Shown piece by piece: positions 36,453 to 45,557 of a stretch of DNA of 64,000 nt. The notes below the pieces were generated by a model. It ran no database searches. It saw only the letters and a program-made list of their open reading frames with translations, and was not told the origin of the DNA. The position numbers were made by a program, and so were the translations under genes. Origin of the DNA: Helicobacter felistomachi (lineage in GTDB: Bacteria > Campylobacterota > Campylobacteria > Campylobacterales > Helicobacteraceae). The stretch spans positions 1,240,001 through 1,304,000 of the forward strand of contig NZ_AP028022.1 in assembly GCF_030296895.1 (NCBI RefSeq). The letters run 5' to 3'. The stretch's first letter is position 1. Each line of letters starts with the position of its first letter.

Positions 36453-37078
36453 TGTCCTCTACCACCGCCTGCATTTGTTCTAAAAGCTGTTTGTTTTTCT
36501 TGGAGCGTGCTCCATAAAGCCTAGCGGAGAATACTGTGATAATTTCCAACACATCTTTAGCTAACTCCTCCTCGAAGCGGATATTCTCATCGCCTTGATT
36601 AATGATAATCACCTCCACACCTTTAGCCTCACAAATGGCAAACACCAGCTCCGCACCAAAACGCAATAAGCGGTCTTTATGGGTCAAAACAAGCCTTTTT
36701 ACTTGGCTCTCTAGGATAAGGTCAAGAAGTTTGGTTAAGCCCTTTTTGTAATAATTCATCCCAGAGCCTAAGTCCTGTATCACTTCGTAATTAAAGCCCA
36801 GTTTCGAACAATACAGCTCCAAAACCTGCACTTGGCGGATTAAATCCTCTTTTTTGGTCGGCACTAGAAACACGGGCATAGGCAATAGTCTTGCGGTTAT
36901 CGTTATGAAAAACAATGTTTTTGTTGATATTTTTAAGGCTCTCTAGCTTGTATCTCCGCTCCCCACCTTTTGTGTAGTTATCGGGTTTAAGTAAGCCTTT
37001 TTTCTCCCAATTTCTTAGGGTTTGGATACTGACACCTAAAACCTTGCTTGCTTGACCTATGGATAGTAAATTACTCAT
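36427..37078 (-). CDS. tnpA: IS607 serine recombinase TnpA, frameshifted
   Basis: Transposase of the serine-recombinase type. The first frame (37078 to 36791) gives a MerR-type helix-turn-helix, IGQASKVLGVSIQTLRNWEKKG, and the catalytic serine segment IAYARVSSADQ. The second frame continues from EDLIRQVQVLELYC through KRLVLTHKDRLLRFG to the end. A run of six A (T6 at 36850-36855 on plus) lies at the junction; with five A the frame is open for 216 residues, normal for IS607. As read, the element could not transpose by itself. Confidence 0.85.
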
Positions 37079-37133
37079 GCCAACATGGTAGCACCTAGAA
37101 ACTTAAAAACATATAAAAAATTTACAGAGAATT

Positions 37134-37159
37134 ATAGAATTTTATAGATTTTATATTGC
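37134..37159 (+). repeat. Left-end repeat of the IS607-type element
   Basis: Reads ATAGAATTTTATAG followed by ATTTTATATTGC, the inverted counterpart of 35153-35176. It lies 56 bases upstream of the tnpA start, where TnpA-binding repeats are expected. Confidence 0.55.
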
Positions 37160-37160
37160 T

Positions 37161-37541
37161 GTTTTTAGCCCAAAGAATCTAAGCCCACTTAGGCGTAAAA
37201 CTTTGAAATAAAACGGATTCCTTTGGATCACCATTTGGCTTTTATCCATAACCGCGCAGGTATTGGCCACAGATTACCATAAACAAGGCAACACCCCCAA
37301 AATCCAGCATTTACTTTAGAGTCTTTAAACCTCATTTACGATGCCTAGATGTGAGTCGTGGGGGCGTTGCTGCAAGCCTCTCCATGATCTAGCTAGTGCT
37401 TGCTAAAAAACTGCCTTTAGTGTTGCAATGCGGCACTGAGCCTAGGGCAAGAGATTAAAATCCCCAAACCCTACGCTAAAATGTCGCATTTGCAAGAAGG
37501 CTAGTGCGCCTAAAGGGGCTTAGTGTCCCAAAGGAAGGGGA
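37161..37541. other. Decayed, gene-free stretch between transposon and res
   Basis: No intact gene. Short open pieces on the plus strand such as DHHLAFIHNRAGIGH and LSLGQEIKIPKPYAKMSHLQEG are interrupted by many stops in every frame. I could not assign a parent gene. Probably eroded accessory DNA. Confidence 0.4.
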
Positions 37542-40346
37542 TTATGGTGCTCTTTTTTTAAGCAACTCTAAAGGCCCCTTTTGCTCATCTTGCAAGACAA
37601 ACTCCACTCCGAGCACCTCTTTAAAAAATTTCCTTGCATGTGCGATCTTTTGGGCTTCATCGGCCATCAAGGCGCGTTCTTGCTTGCCCTTGGTCTCCAC
37701 CACAAAGCCGCGCCCATTTTCTAAGACATAGACAAAGTCGGGGCTGTAAGTCCCCCCGCCGCTCATCGGGATTTTTAAAGAGTTTTTGGGGATTTTGCTA
37801 AAGACACACACCCCCTCAAGCCCGTTGACGATGTTTTCCCTCTCTAGTTGCGAGTCGTAGTAAAGCTCTTCAAAGAGATAATTTTGTGCGGGGAGAGTGT
37901 CGCCTTTTTGCACGCCTAGCGGGCTGGGGTCGATGCCTATGAGCGCGTTGCCCCTAGCGTCTGTCAAAAATGTGGGGTGTGGGTTGTGGGCGATTTTTTC
38001 GTAGGCGATGTTAAAGCCCCCACCCCCTTTAAGGGCGTGATCTAAAAGATAACTGGCCAAATGCCCTTGAATGTGGCGGATGGTGGCGTTGTGGCAATAT
38101 AAATTGATGTCAAAATCTTTAAGGGCACAAAAAGCTTTGTGCCAAGTTAGGGCTTTTGTGTGGGTCTCTAGGGCAAGCTGGCTTAAAAACGCCCCATAGG
38201 GCATGTTGGGCGTAGACATTTGCATGTTTAAAGTTTCGCTCAAGCTGTGCGCGCCCTGTGCTTGCACTTGCAAGGTCTCTTTTTTAACGCCCAAAAAAGG
38301 GGTTTTAAAGCCTTCTCTATGCTTTTGTAAAAAGTTTATTAAGAGTTGGCAAAAGTCTTCTTCATCGCCCAAATAGTGCAACAACGCCTTTTGGTTGATC
38401 TTTTCCCAAAACTCTTTAAGTTCTTCGTATTTCTTAGCGCGGATGTGGGCTTTAGGGACTCTGTCCTTAGCGTTTTTGATCTTGTCGGCTTTTAAAAAGG
38501 CTTGTGGGTAAAGAGCTTTGAGTGTTTCAAACCCCCCTTCTTTAAAGTGGTTTGTGCGATCGATCACCCCCGCCTGATCCAAGTTTTCTAATAACTCTGT
38601 ATCGCTCAGCTGATACACCCGACAAATGTACTCAATGAGCGCGTCTTCTAGTTTTGTGGGGCTGCTCTCAAGCTGGGTGCTGGTGTTGATCTCGCCCACA
38701 AGTTTAGCCACAAAGTCCTTTTCGCTAAAATCCACAAAGTAGTTCAAATAAAAGTTTTCGCTGTGGATGCGCGCCCCGTGTTCATTGACGGGCAATCTAA
38801 GCCCCCGCCCCACTTCTTGCAATTTAGAAGTCTCGCTCCCGCTTGAGCGCAATTTGCAAATGCCAAAGACATTGGGGTTGTCCCACCCTTCTTTTAAAGT
38901 CCATTGCGAAAAGATGAAGCGTCTAGGATTGTCTAGGCTTAACAATCTCTCTTTATCGTGTAAAATCTCTGTAATCTGTGCTTCGATCTTCTCATCGCGC
39001 GCTAGGTTGTCGCGTGCAAAATACCCCCCATGTGTGGCCGCCACATCGGCTAAGGATTTTTGTAGATAGGCCACATAAAAAGGGTTGGTGTCTGGGCGCG
39101 TTTTTTCTTGTGTCAAAAGGGCTTGTAATTTCTGGGTTAAAAGCGCGTTAAAGGCTTCTTGAAACCCCCCACCACGATAGCCCACAATGTCATCGATGAA
39201 AAACAACAATAAGGGCTTGATTTTATCTGGGCGGCTTAAAAGTTGCCGCTCTAGTTCAAAATGTGTATCTAGGGCTTTGTCGATCATTTGATCGCGTAGG
39301 CTCAAGGTGTAACAATCTGGGTTCAAGCTGTCTTTTAAACGCAATTCTAGCCCATTAGACAGCAAGGCCACTCTAGAGGACACCTTCTCTAGGGTTAAAT
39401 TGAGCTCAGGGGCGATCTTGCTTAAACTCTCCTTTTGCCCGATGCTAAAAATCCTTGTGCCTTGTTTAAATTTGGCTTCATAGGCGCTCAGCCCCACGAG
39501 CTGGGTGGGGGGTGTGTGGCTGCCTAACCCGTGGGTGAAAACCTGCACACCCTTAACGAGGTTTTGGTTAAAGGCTTGCATGGCATTGAGGCGGTAGATG
39601 AGGTTTTCTTCGGTGTTTTCAAAGGTCGCCCCAAAACGCAAAATCCAAGAGGGGGCGATTTTTTCAAGGTTTTTAAAACTCTTTTGGTCTTTTTTAAAGC
39701 GGTGGGGTTCGTCTATGATCAAAATCGGGTTTGTGCCTTTAAGCGCGTCAAAGGGGCGCGTGTGGGTGTCAAAGAGAGTGGTGTCGTAGCTTTTCTCTAG
39801 ACTGGGGGCGTTGATCATCCCTTGATTGATGAGCAAGACTTCGATTTTATGGGGGGTTATGGGGGCTTTGACAAAGTCGCTAAGTGCGCTAGGAAAGCCC
39901 TTACTGGCTTGGCTAGAGATCACATGCACGCTTAAATCCACTTGGTAAAGGTCTCTAAAATGCGCGCGCACGCTAGGCTCTCTTAAGAATTTTGCCACCC
40001 CCGCCTTGATCGCCAAAGAGGGCACGACTAGGATAAATTTAGATTGCTGGAAGTGTTGGTGTAAGGCACACATCGCTTTTGTGTAGGTGTAGGTCTTGCC
40101 CGTGCCTGTTTCCATAGAAATGTCGATGGTGTGGCTCTCTAGGTGGGTGTAGCGGGTATGCTCAATGTGCTCTTGGTTGTGCAAGGCGTGTAAATTGGAT
40201 GCAAAAAGGGCTTTGTCTTTAAGAAGTTTGGGGTTGGCGCAAGGGCGGCTAGGCTCTAGGCTAAAGCCATCAAACACTTTTAAAATCGCCTGCACTGCCC
40301 GCTCTTGGTGGGGGAGGTGTTCGTAGCTGTATTCAAAGTTTGCCAT
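37542..40346 (-). CDS. res: Type III restriction enzyme, Res subunit
   Basis: 934-residue helicase-nuclease that cuts DNA after ATP-dependent communication between two unmethylated sites. Walker A METGTGKTYT at 79-88, DExH-type DEPHRF near 212, helicase motif VI in LQEVGRGLRLP, and a C-terminal PD-(D/E)xK nuclease YSPDFVYVL...FVVETKGK. Length is normal. Overlaps mod by 14 bases. Res needs Mod for site recognition, so its activity depends on the mod reading frame. Confidence 0.93.
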   Translation of the reverse strand: MANFEYSYEHLPHQERAVQAILKVFDGFSLEPSRPCANPKLLKDKALFASNLHALHNQEHIEHTRYTHLESHTIDISMETGTGKTYTYTKAMCALHQHFQQSKFILVVPSLAIKAGVAKFLREPSVRAHFRDLYQVDLSVHVISSQASKGFPSALSDFVKAPITPHKIEVLLINQGMINAPSLEKSYDTTLFDTHTRPFDALKGTNPILIIDEPHRFKKDQKSFKNLEKIAPSWILRFGATFENTEENLIYRLNAMQAFNQNLVKGVQVFTHGLGSHTPPTQLVGLSAYEAKFKQGTRIFSIGQKESLSKIAPELNLTLEKVSSRVALLSNGLELRLKDSLNPDCYTLSLRDQMIDKALDTHFELERQLLSRPDKIKPLLLFFIDDIVGYRGGGFQEAFNALLTQKLQALLTQEKTRPDTNPFYVAYLQKSLADVAATHGGYFARDNLARDEKIEAQITEILHDKERLLSLDNPRRFIFSQWTLKEGWDNPNVFGICKLRSSGSETSKLQEVGRGLRLPVNEHGARIHSENFYLNYFVDFSEKDFVAKLVGEINTSTQLESSPTKLEDALIEYICRVYQLSDTELLENLDQAGVIDRTNHFKEGGFETLKALYPQAFLKADKIKNAKDRVPKAHIRAKKYEELKEFWEKINQKALLHYLGDEEDFCQLLINFLQKHREGFKTPFLGVKKETLQVQAQGAHSLSETLNMQMSTPNMPYGAFLSQLALETHTKALTWHKAFCALKDFDINLYCHNATIRHIQGHLASYLLDHALKGGGGFNIAYEKIAHNPHPTFLTDARGNALIGIDPSPLGVQKGDTLPAQNYLFEELYYDSQLERENIVNGLEGVCVFSKIPKNSLKIPMSGGGTYSPDFVYVLENGRGFVVETKGKQERALMADEAQKIAHARKFFKEVLGVEFVLQDEQKGPLELLKKRAP

Positions 40347-42235
40347 GCGCTAGCCGAATGAAGGTTTTGATTTCTAGGTTTTTGCGGTTATTCAAGGCTT
40401 TAAGGTTTTCACACAAGGCACGCTGCATGGGGCTGTCGATCTCTTCATTGCACGCCACGATGACAGAGGGTTTAAAACTAGGATCATTATCAAACTTTTC
40501 TAACAACGCCTTTAAAGCGGGCATGTCAAAATTGGGGGATAGCAAGTAAAGGCGGCTGGCACACAAAAAGGCTGTGTAGGTGGCTAAGAGGATGGGCATG
40601 GGCTCTAGGCTTAAGCTAATGCCATCATAAGCCATCCAAGTGGTTAAAAGGCTGGTTTGGCTGTAGGTGGGGAAGTTAAGCTCTTGGGCTTGGAAGGTGG
40701 CGATGTCTTCTAAGCACGCCCCCTTTTCTTGCACACGAAAGACTTTAAAGTTTAAATCGCTTGTCTGCCCTGCGTGCTCTTGCTCTAATTTGGCTTTGGC
40801 TCTTTTAAGGCGTTCTTGTGTGATGTCAAAGATGGTCGGTTTAGCGTGCCCTAGCTCTTGTTGGCAAAAGTTATAGGCGTTGGGGGATTTTTTAGGGTCG
40901 ATGGGCTCATCTAGCTGGATTAAAATAAATTGCCGCTTGCCCCCATCGGCGAGGTTTTGCGCCATCACGGCATGCCCTGTCGTCCCTGAGCCGGCAAAAA
41001 AGTCTAGGACAATCTCGGGGTTCTCCCCCCCCCCGTAGTGGCAATTTGTAGGATTTTTGGATTAAGGCGGTGGGTTTGGGGGTGTCAAAGATTTTTAAGC
41101 CAAAAAGGGCTTGGATTTCTTTAGTCGCTTCTGTGGTTGTGCCATGTTCCGTAAAAATGGTTCTCGTCTTGATGATTTTGTCTTGGTCTTGCACTTCATC
41201 AAAATAAAGCACTTCATAAGGGGTTAAACGCCCCTTGCTGTCTTTTTGCCAAAAAATGCACTCGGGGTCTAAATTTTCGGGTTTTTTACGCCACCGCCCT
41301 TCTTCGCCACTGGGGGCAAGGGGGTAAAAATCGTTGCCCTGTGGGTCTTTTATGGGGTAGTAAAGACTAGGTCTATCTATTCGTAAAGATTTATCGCCGT
41401 CCTTTTCTAGCTTCCTTATCTTAGCCTTTTTGCCATTGATAATTTTTTTAAAAGTGCTTTCGTCATGTTCGCCTATCAAATTTTGGATAGTCCAATCTGT
41501 TTTGGCATAGCATAGGATATATTCGTGTTCTTGTAAAAAATATTGCGAATCGCTACCGCCCCCCCCTTTTTTCTTTTGCCACACTAAATTCCCCACAAAA
41601 TTCCCTTCCCCAAAGACTTCATCACAAAGTAATTTAAGCGGGGCTTGTTCGTTGTCGTCAATGCTGATGAAAATCGCCCCATCATCTCTTAGCAAATGGC
41701 GCGCCAGCACCAAACGCGGATACATAAAGGTCAGCCACGCAGAGTGGGTGTTTGCCCCTTGAGCGATAAACTCTAACACCCGCCCAGCTTCCCCTTCGCT
41801 CATCCCCGCCTTTACGCCCAAGTCTTGGGGGCTAAAGGCGCGCTTGTCTTGGTAGATAAACGCATCGTTGCCCGTGTTGTAGGGCGGGTCGATGTAAATG
41901 CATTTGATTTTTTCATAGTAGGCGTGTTGTAGGTGCTTTAGGGCTTCTAAATTATCCCCCCTGATTAAAAGATTTTGACTAGGGGCGTTTTGCTCTAACT
42001 CTAGCATGCTAAAAGGGCGTTCTTCCGCCAACATACGCGCATACGCCTTGCCTAACCACTGCAAGCCATAACTCTCGCTAGAAAACCCCCCATTTTGCCC
42101 CAAAAGTGCCCCCAACTTCTCTAAAATCACCTTCCCTTCTTTATCCACACAAGAGGGGAATAATTTTTTCAGGGCTTCAATCTTGCCTGCCAATGCCCCT
42201 TGCGGCGCGTTTTCAAATAAGAAATCTTGTTGCAT
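40333..42235 (-). CDS. mod: Type III DNA methyltransferase (Mod), switched off by a G10 tract
   Basis: N6-adenine methyltransferase and specificity subunit. The catalytic DPPY lies at residues 116-119 (YIDPPYNTGNDAF). The first frame runs to about residue 400, reaches a run of ten G, and then reads nonsense to a stop at 40907. The other frame continues the true protein: NPEIVLDFFAGSGTTGHAVMAQ, the AdoMet-binding motif, to the end at 40333. Order (DPPY before FxGxG) makes it a beta-class enzyme. With G9 (or G12) the gene is open, 633 residues; with G10 it is truncated without the AdoMet site. Its start abuts the carB stop. Confidence 0.92.
41025..41034 (-). repeat. Homopolymer tract (ten G on the coding strand) within mod
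   Basis: C10 on the plus strand. It sits between the catalytic and AdoMet-binding halves of mod and changes the reading frame with each one-base slip. This is the longest homopolymer I noticed in the window. Confidence 0.9.
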
Positions 42236-45200
42236 TCAAGCCTGCAATTCTTGTAAGCTGATAGGCGGGTTGTGCTTGAATTTGGAGTATTCAAGAAGGC
42301 TTAAAAGCACCTTTTCTACCGCCTTAAGCGTGGTGAAATAGGAGATTTTATTTTTCAGCACTTGCATACGGATGATCTTAGAGTCCTCGCTCACCCGGTC
42401 GCTGGTGTTGATCGCCATGTCGATCTCGTGATTGAGCATAAAATCCGAGATATTGGGGCGGCCTTCAGAGATTTTCAGCACCTGCACGCTTTCTAGCCCC
42501 TCAGCTTGCAGTGCTTTATGTGTGCCGGTGGTGGCGTAAAGCTTAAAGCCCAAACTGGCAAAGGCGCGCATTAAAGGCATCGCCCTTTGCTTGTCGGCAT
42601 CTTTGAGCGACACAAAGACATGCCCGCTGTGCTTGATGGGGTTGTTGCACGCAAGTTGCGACTTATAAAAGGCTTCGGCTAAAGTGTAGCCCACGCCCGC
42701 CACCTCGCCCGTGCTCTTCATCTCAGGTCCTAGCACCAAATCCGCCCCATAGAGTTTATTAAAGGGGAACACGCTTTCTTTGACAAAGACATAGTTTAAA
42801 GGCTTGGCTAAAAATAACCCCCCGCCTTTATTCTCTAGCCCCTTCATCTCCTCTAATTTTTGCCCCACCATCACCCCGATCGCCATCGCCGCAATGTCTA
42901 ACCCCAAAGCCTTAGACACAAAGGGCACGGTGCGCGAACAGCGGGGGTTGATCTCTAGCACGAAGAGTTGGTTATTCTTGTAGGCAAATTGGATATTGAC
43001 TAAGCCCAACACCTGCAAGCCCAAAGCGATTTTTTGCGTTTGGCTATAAACTTCTTCTAAAACTTGCGGGCTTAGGCTTGGGGGGATAAAGCAAGTGCTA
43101 TCGCCCGAGTGGATACCGGCGGGCTCAATGTGCTCTAGCACGCTACACACAAAGACGCTTTGTTGGTCGCAAATGGCATCTACATCCAGCTCTAGCGCGT
43201 CCTCTAAAAAGCTATCCATCAGTAGACTAGTTTCAAAACTGTAGTTTTCTATGTAGTCTAAACACTCCTCTTTGGTGCGTAAAATCCGCATTTTTGCCCC
43301 CCCTAGCACGAAACTCGGGCGTAAGATGAGGGGCAAGTCTAGCTGGTCTAAACACTCTAGGGCTTGCTCTTTTGAGTTGGCACAAAGCCCTTTAGGGTAG
43401 GCAATGTTTAAGCGCTCTAAAAGTTCATGGCATAAATCCCGCTCTTCGGCAATTTCAATGTTCTTAAAGGCGGTGCCAAGCAGGGGGATGTGCAGGGCTT
43501 CTAAGTCTTTGGCAATTTTTAAGGGCGTTTGCCCCCCAAAGCCCACCACCACGCCCATTAAATGCGCCCTCTCTCTTGCCACAATCTCTAGGACATGCTC
43601 TAAAGTGATGGGCTCAAAGTAGAGCGTGTCGCTGGTGTCGTGGTCGGTGCTGATCGTCTCGGGGTTGTTGTTGATGATGATAGGGCTTAGTCCCATTTTT
43701 TTAAGCGCAAGGCTGGCGTGCGTTAAGGCGTAGTCAAACTCCATCCCCACCCCGATTTTATTGGCACTGGAGCCAATTAAAATCACCTTTTGGCGGGTGG
43801 ATTTGGGGGGGGGGTTGTTGTGGGCGGGGAAGGCGGGGGCGTAGGTGCTGTATAGGTAGGGCGTGGGGCTTTTAAACTCATTCGCGCTCAAATCCACTTG
43901 GTACATTTTAGGGTGCAAGTCTAAAGCCTCTCTAACCCCTCGCACCTCTAGCTCGCCCACGCTTAAAAAGCTGGCAATGAGCGAATCGCTTAAGCCCATG
44001 CTCTTAAGCCTAAATAGGGCGGATTTATCGCTTAAAATAGCTTGTTTATCCGCCTCTTTGAGCTCTAATAGGACTTGCACGATTTCAGCGATCTCGTTTA
44101 AAAAGTAGGGGTCAATGTAGCAAAGGGCATGCACCTCATCTACGCTCAAGTTTTGGGCGAAGGCGTGCATGGCGTATATTAGCCTATTGGGGTTAGGGCG
44201 GCGCAGTTCCTTTTTCAAAAACTCTAAATCCAGGGGGCTTTCTAAAGAAGAGCGTAAGTTTTTTAAGCGGTAGTCGCTCTCTAGGGCTTTCATCAGGCTC
44301 TCTTTAAAGCTCCCCCCGATCCCCATCACTTCGCCAATGCTCTTCATAGAAGTGCCTAAAGTCGTGTCCACTTGGGGGAATTTCTCAAAATCAAAATGCG
44401 GGATTTTGGTGATGATGTAATCTAAAGTGGGCTCAAAACAAGTCGTGCTTTGGGTGATGTCATTTTGTATTTCTTCTAAAGTGTGCCCCAAAGCTAAGAG
44501 CGTGGCGACTTTGGCGATGGGAAAGAGCGTGGCTTTGCTGGCTAGGGCCGAGCTGCGGCTCACTCTTGGGTTCATTTCAATGACTAATAAACGCCTGTCT
44601 TTAATGGCAAATTGCACATTCGCCCCCCCCGTATCCACGCCCACCGCCCGCAGCACGGCAAAGCTGGCATCGCGCATGCGTTGGTATTCTTTATCTGTGA
44701 GGGTGAGCGCAGGGGCAATGGTGATGCTATCGCCCGTGTGTATCCCCATCGGATCGACATTTTCAATGCAGCACACGATCACGCAATTATCCTTGCAATC
44801 GCGCACCACCTCCATTTCAAACTCTTTACAGCCTAATAAGCTCTCTTCAATCAAGATTTCATTAATGGGCGAGGCTTCTAGGGCGAATTTGGCTAAATCC
44901 CTAAACTCCTCAATGTTAAAGGCAACGGAGCTCCCCTCCCCGCCCAAAGTAAAACTAGAGCGGATGATGCAAGGAAAGCCCACTTCTTTAACCACACTTA
45001 ACGCCTCCTCCTCGCTGTAGGCATACCCCCCCTTGGGTAAATCTAGCCCGATGTTTAGCATGCACTCCTTAAACGCGCGCCGATCTTCTGCCTTTAAAAT
45101 GCTCTCAATCTTCGCGCCTAAGAGTTTGACATGTTTTAATGCCCCCTCAAAATGCCCCTGTTGGTGCAACTCCACCATGATATTTAACGCCGTCTGCCCC

Positions 45201-45463
45201 CCCATTGTGGGTAAAACCGCCTCTATGCCCTCTTTTTCTACGATTTTAAGCACATTAGCGGTGTTGATGGGCTCAATGTAGGTTTTATAGGCGAGGGCTT
45301 TGTCCGTGTTGATGGTGATAGGGTTGGAGTTTAAAAGCACCACTTCATAGCCTAAGCTTTTAAGCGTTTTAAGGGCAATGCTAGAGGAGTAGTCAAACTC
45401 GCACGCCTGCCCTATGACAATGGGACCCGATCCAATGAGTAGAATTTTCTTAAATTTTTGCAT
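42236..45463 (-). CDS. carB: Carbamoyl-phosphate synthase large subunit
   Basis: Makes carbamoyl phosphate for pyrimidine and arginine synthesis with CarA (not in this window). 1075 residues: two ATP-grasp halves (each starting with a GSG/GSS..IG nucleotide loop, as in LLIGSGPIVIGQACEFDYS and LIGSSANKIGVGMEFDY), an oligomerisation region, and a C-terminal MGS-like allosteric domain (SGHVFVSLKDADKQ...NTSDRVSEDSKIIR). I start at MQKFKKILLIG (45463), where homology begins. There is no ribosome site and a strong -10 lies only eight bases upstream. Confidence 0.95.
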   Translation of the reverse strand: MQKFKKILLIGSGPIVIGQACEFDYSSSIALKTLKSLGYEVVLLNSNPITINTDKALAYKTYIEPINTANVLKIVEKEGIEAVLPTMGGQTALNIMVELHQQGHFEGALKHVKLLGAKIESILKAEDRRAFKECMLNIGLDLPKGGYAYSEEEALSVVKEVGFPCIIRSSFTLGGEGSSVAFNIEEFRDLAKFALEASPINEILIEESLLGCKEFEMEVVRDCKDNCVIVCCIENVDPMGIHTGDSITIAPALTLTDKEYQRMRDASFAVLRAVGVDTGGANVQFAIKDRRLLVIEMNPRVSRSSALASKATLFPIAKVATLLALGHTLEEIQNDITQSTTCFEPTLDYIITKIPHFDFEKFPQVDTTLGTSMKSIGEVMGIGGSFKESLMKALESDYRLKNLRSSLESPLDLEFLKKELRRPNPNRLIYAMHAFAQNLSVDEVHALCYIDPYFLNEIAEIVQVLLELKEADKQAILSDKSALFRLKSMGLSDSLIASFLSVGELEVRGVREALDLHPKMYQVDLSANEFKSPTPYLYSTYAPAFPAHNNPPPKSTRQKVILIGSSANKIGVGMEFDYALTHASLALKKMGLSPIIINNNPETISTDHDTSDTLYFEPITLEHVLEIVARERAHLMGVVVGFGGQTPLKIAKDLEALHIPLLGTAFKNIEIAEERDLCHELLERLNIAYPKGLCANSKEQALECLDQLDLPLILRPSFVLGGAKMRILRTKEECLDYIENYSFETSLLMDSFLEDALELDVDAICDQQSVFVCSVLEHIEPAGIHSGDSTCFIPPSLSPQVLEEVYSQTQKIALGLQVLGLVNIQFAYKNNQLFVLEINPRCSRTVPFVSKALGLDIAAMAIGVMVGQKLEEMKGLENKGGGLFLAKPLNYVFVKESVFPFNKLYGADLVLGPEMKSTGEVAGVGYTLAEAFYKSQLACNNPIKHSGHVFVSLKDADKQRAMPLMRAFASLGFKLYATTGTHKALQAEGLESVQVLKISEGRPNISDFMLNHEIDMAINTSDRVSEDSKIIRMQVLKNKISYFTTLKAVEKVLLSLLEYSKFKHNPPISLQELQA

Positions 45464-45470
45464 AAGCGGG

Positions 45471-45476
45471 ATTATA
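45471..45476 (-). promoter_or_regulatory. Extended -10 box very close to carB
   Basis: On the minus strand TGCTATAAT ends seven bases before the carB ATG. With usual spacing, transcription would begin at or next to the A of the ATG, giving a leaderless mRNA. Confidence 0.45.
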
Positions 45477-45557
45477 GCAGAAGTTGGGGGGGAGTTGGGC
45501 ATGGCTTGCACTTGGGGCAAACCACAAAACAAAATCTAAAGAGCGGTGCGTTGTCTT

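Larger units (their letters stand above)
35129..37160 (-). mobile_element. IS607-family transposon (serine recombinase plus TnpB)
   Basis: tnpA (MerR-like helix-turn-helix plus serine recombinase) overlaps tnpB, the standard IS607 order. Related inverted sequences sit at both ends (35153-35176 and 37134-37159). IS607 makes no target duplication of useful length, so exact ends are approximate. Excision would need an active TnpA, which here is frameshifted. Confidence 0.8.

Noticed and set aside
36850-36855. Classic -1 programmed frameshift (A AAA AAG) in tnpA
   Set aside because: The heptamer is present in sequence but is out of phase with the zero frame; reaching the second frame needs a +1 move or loss of one A.
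34580-37541. Possible prophage or genomic island boundary
   Set aside because: Only one decayed nuclease remnant and one IS607 element are visible; no integrase, att repeats, capsid or tail genes, or tRNA were seen.
42155-42235. N-terminal repeat tract in mod as the phase switch
   Set aside because: No simple repeat is found near the mod start; the only long tract is the G10 at 41025-41034.
44427-45020. 197-codon open frame on the plus strand
   Set aside because: It is antisense to carB, with low-complexity Ser/Thr/Leu-rich translation and no ribosome site; a shadow of the real gene.
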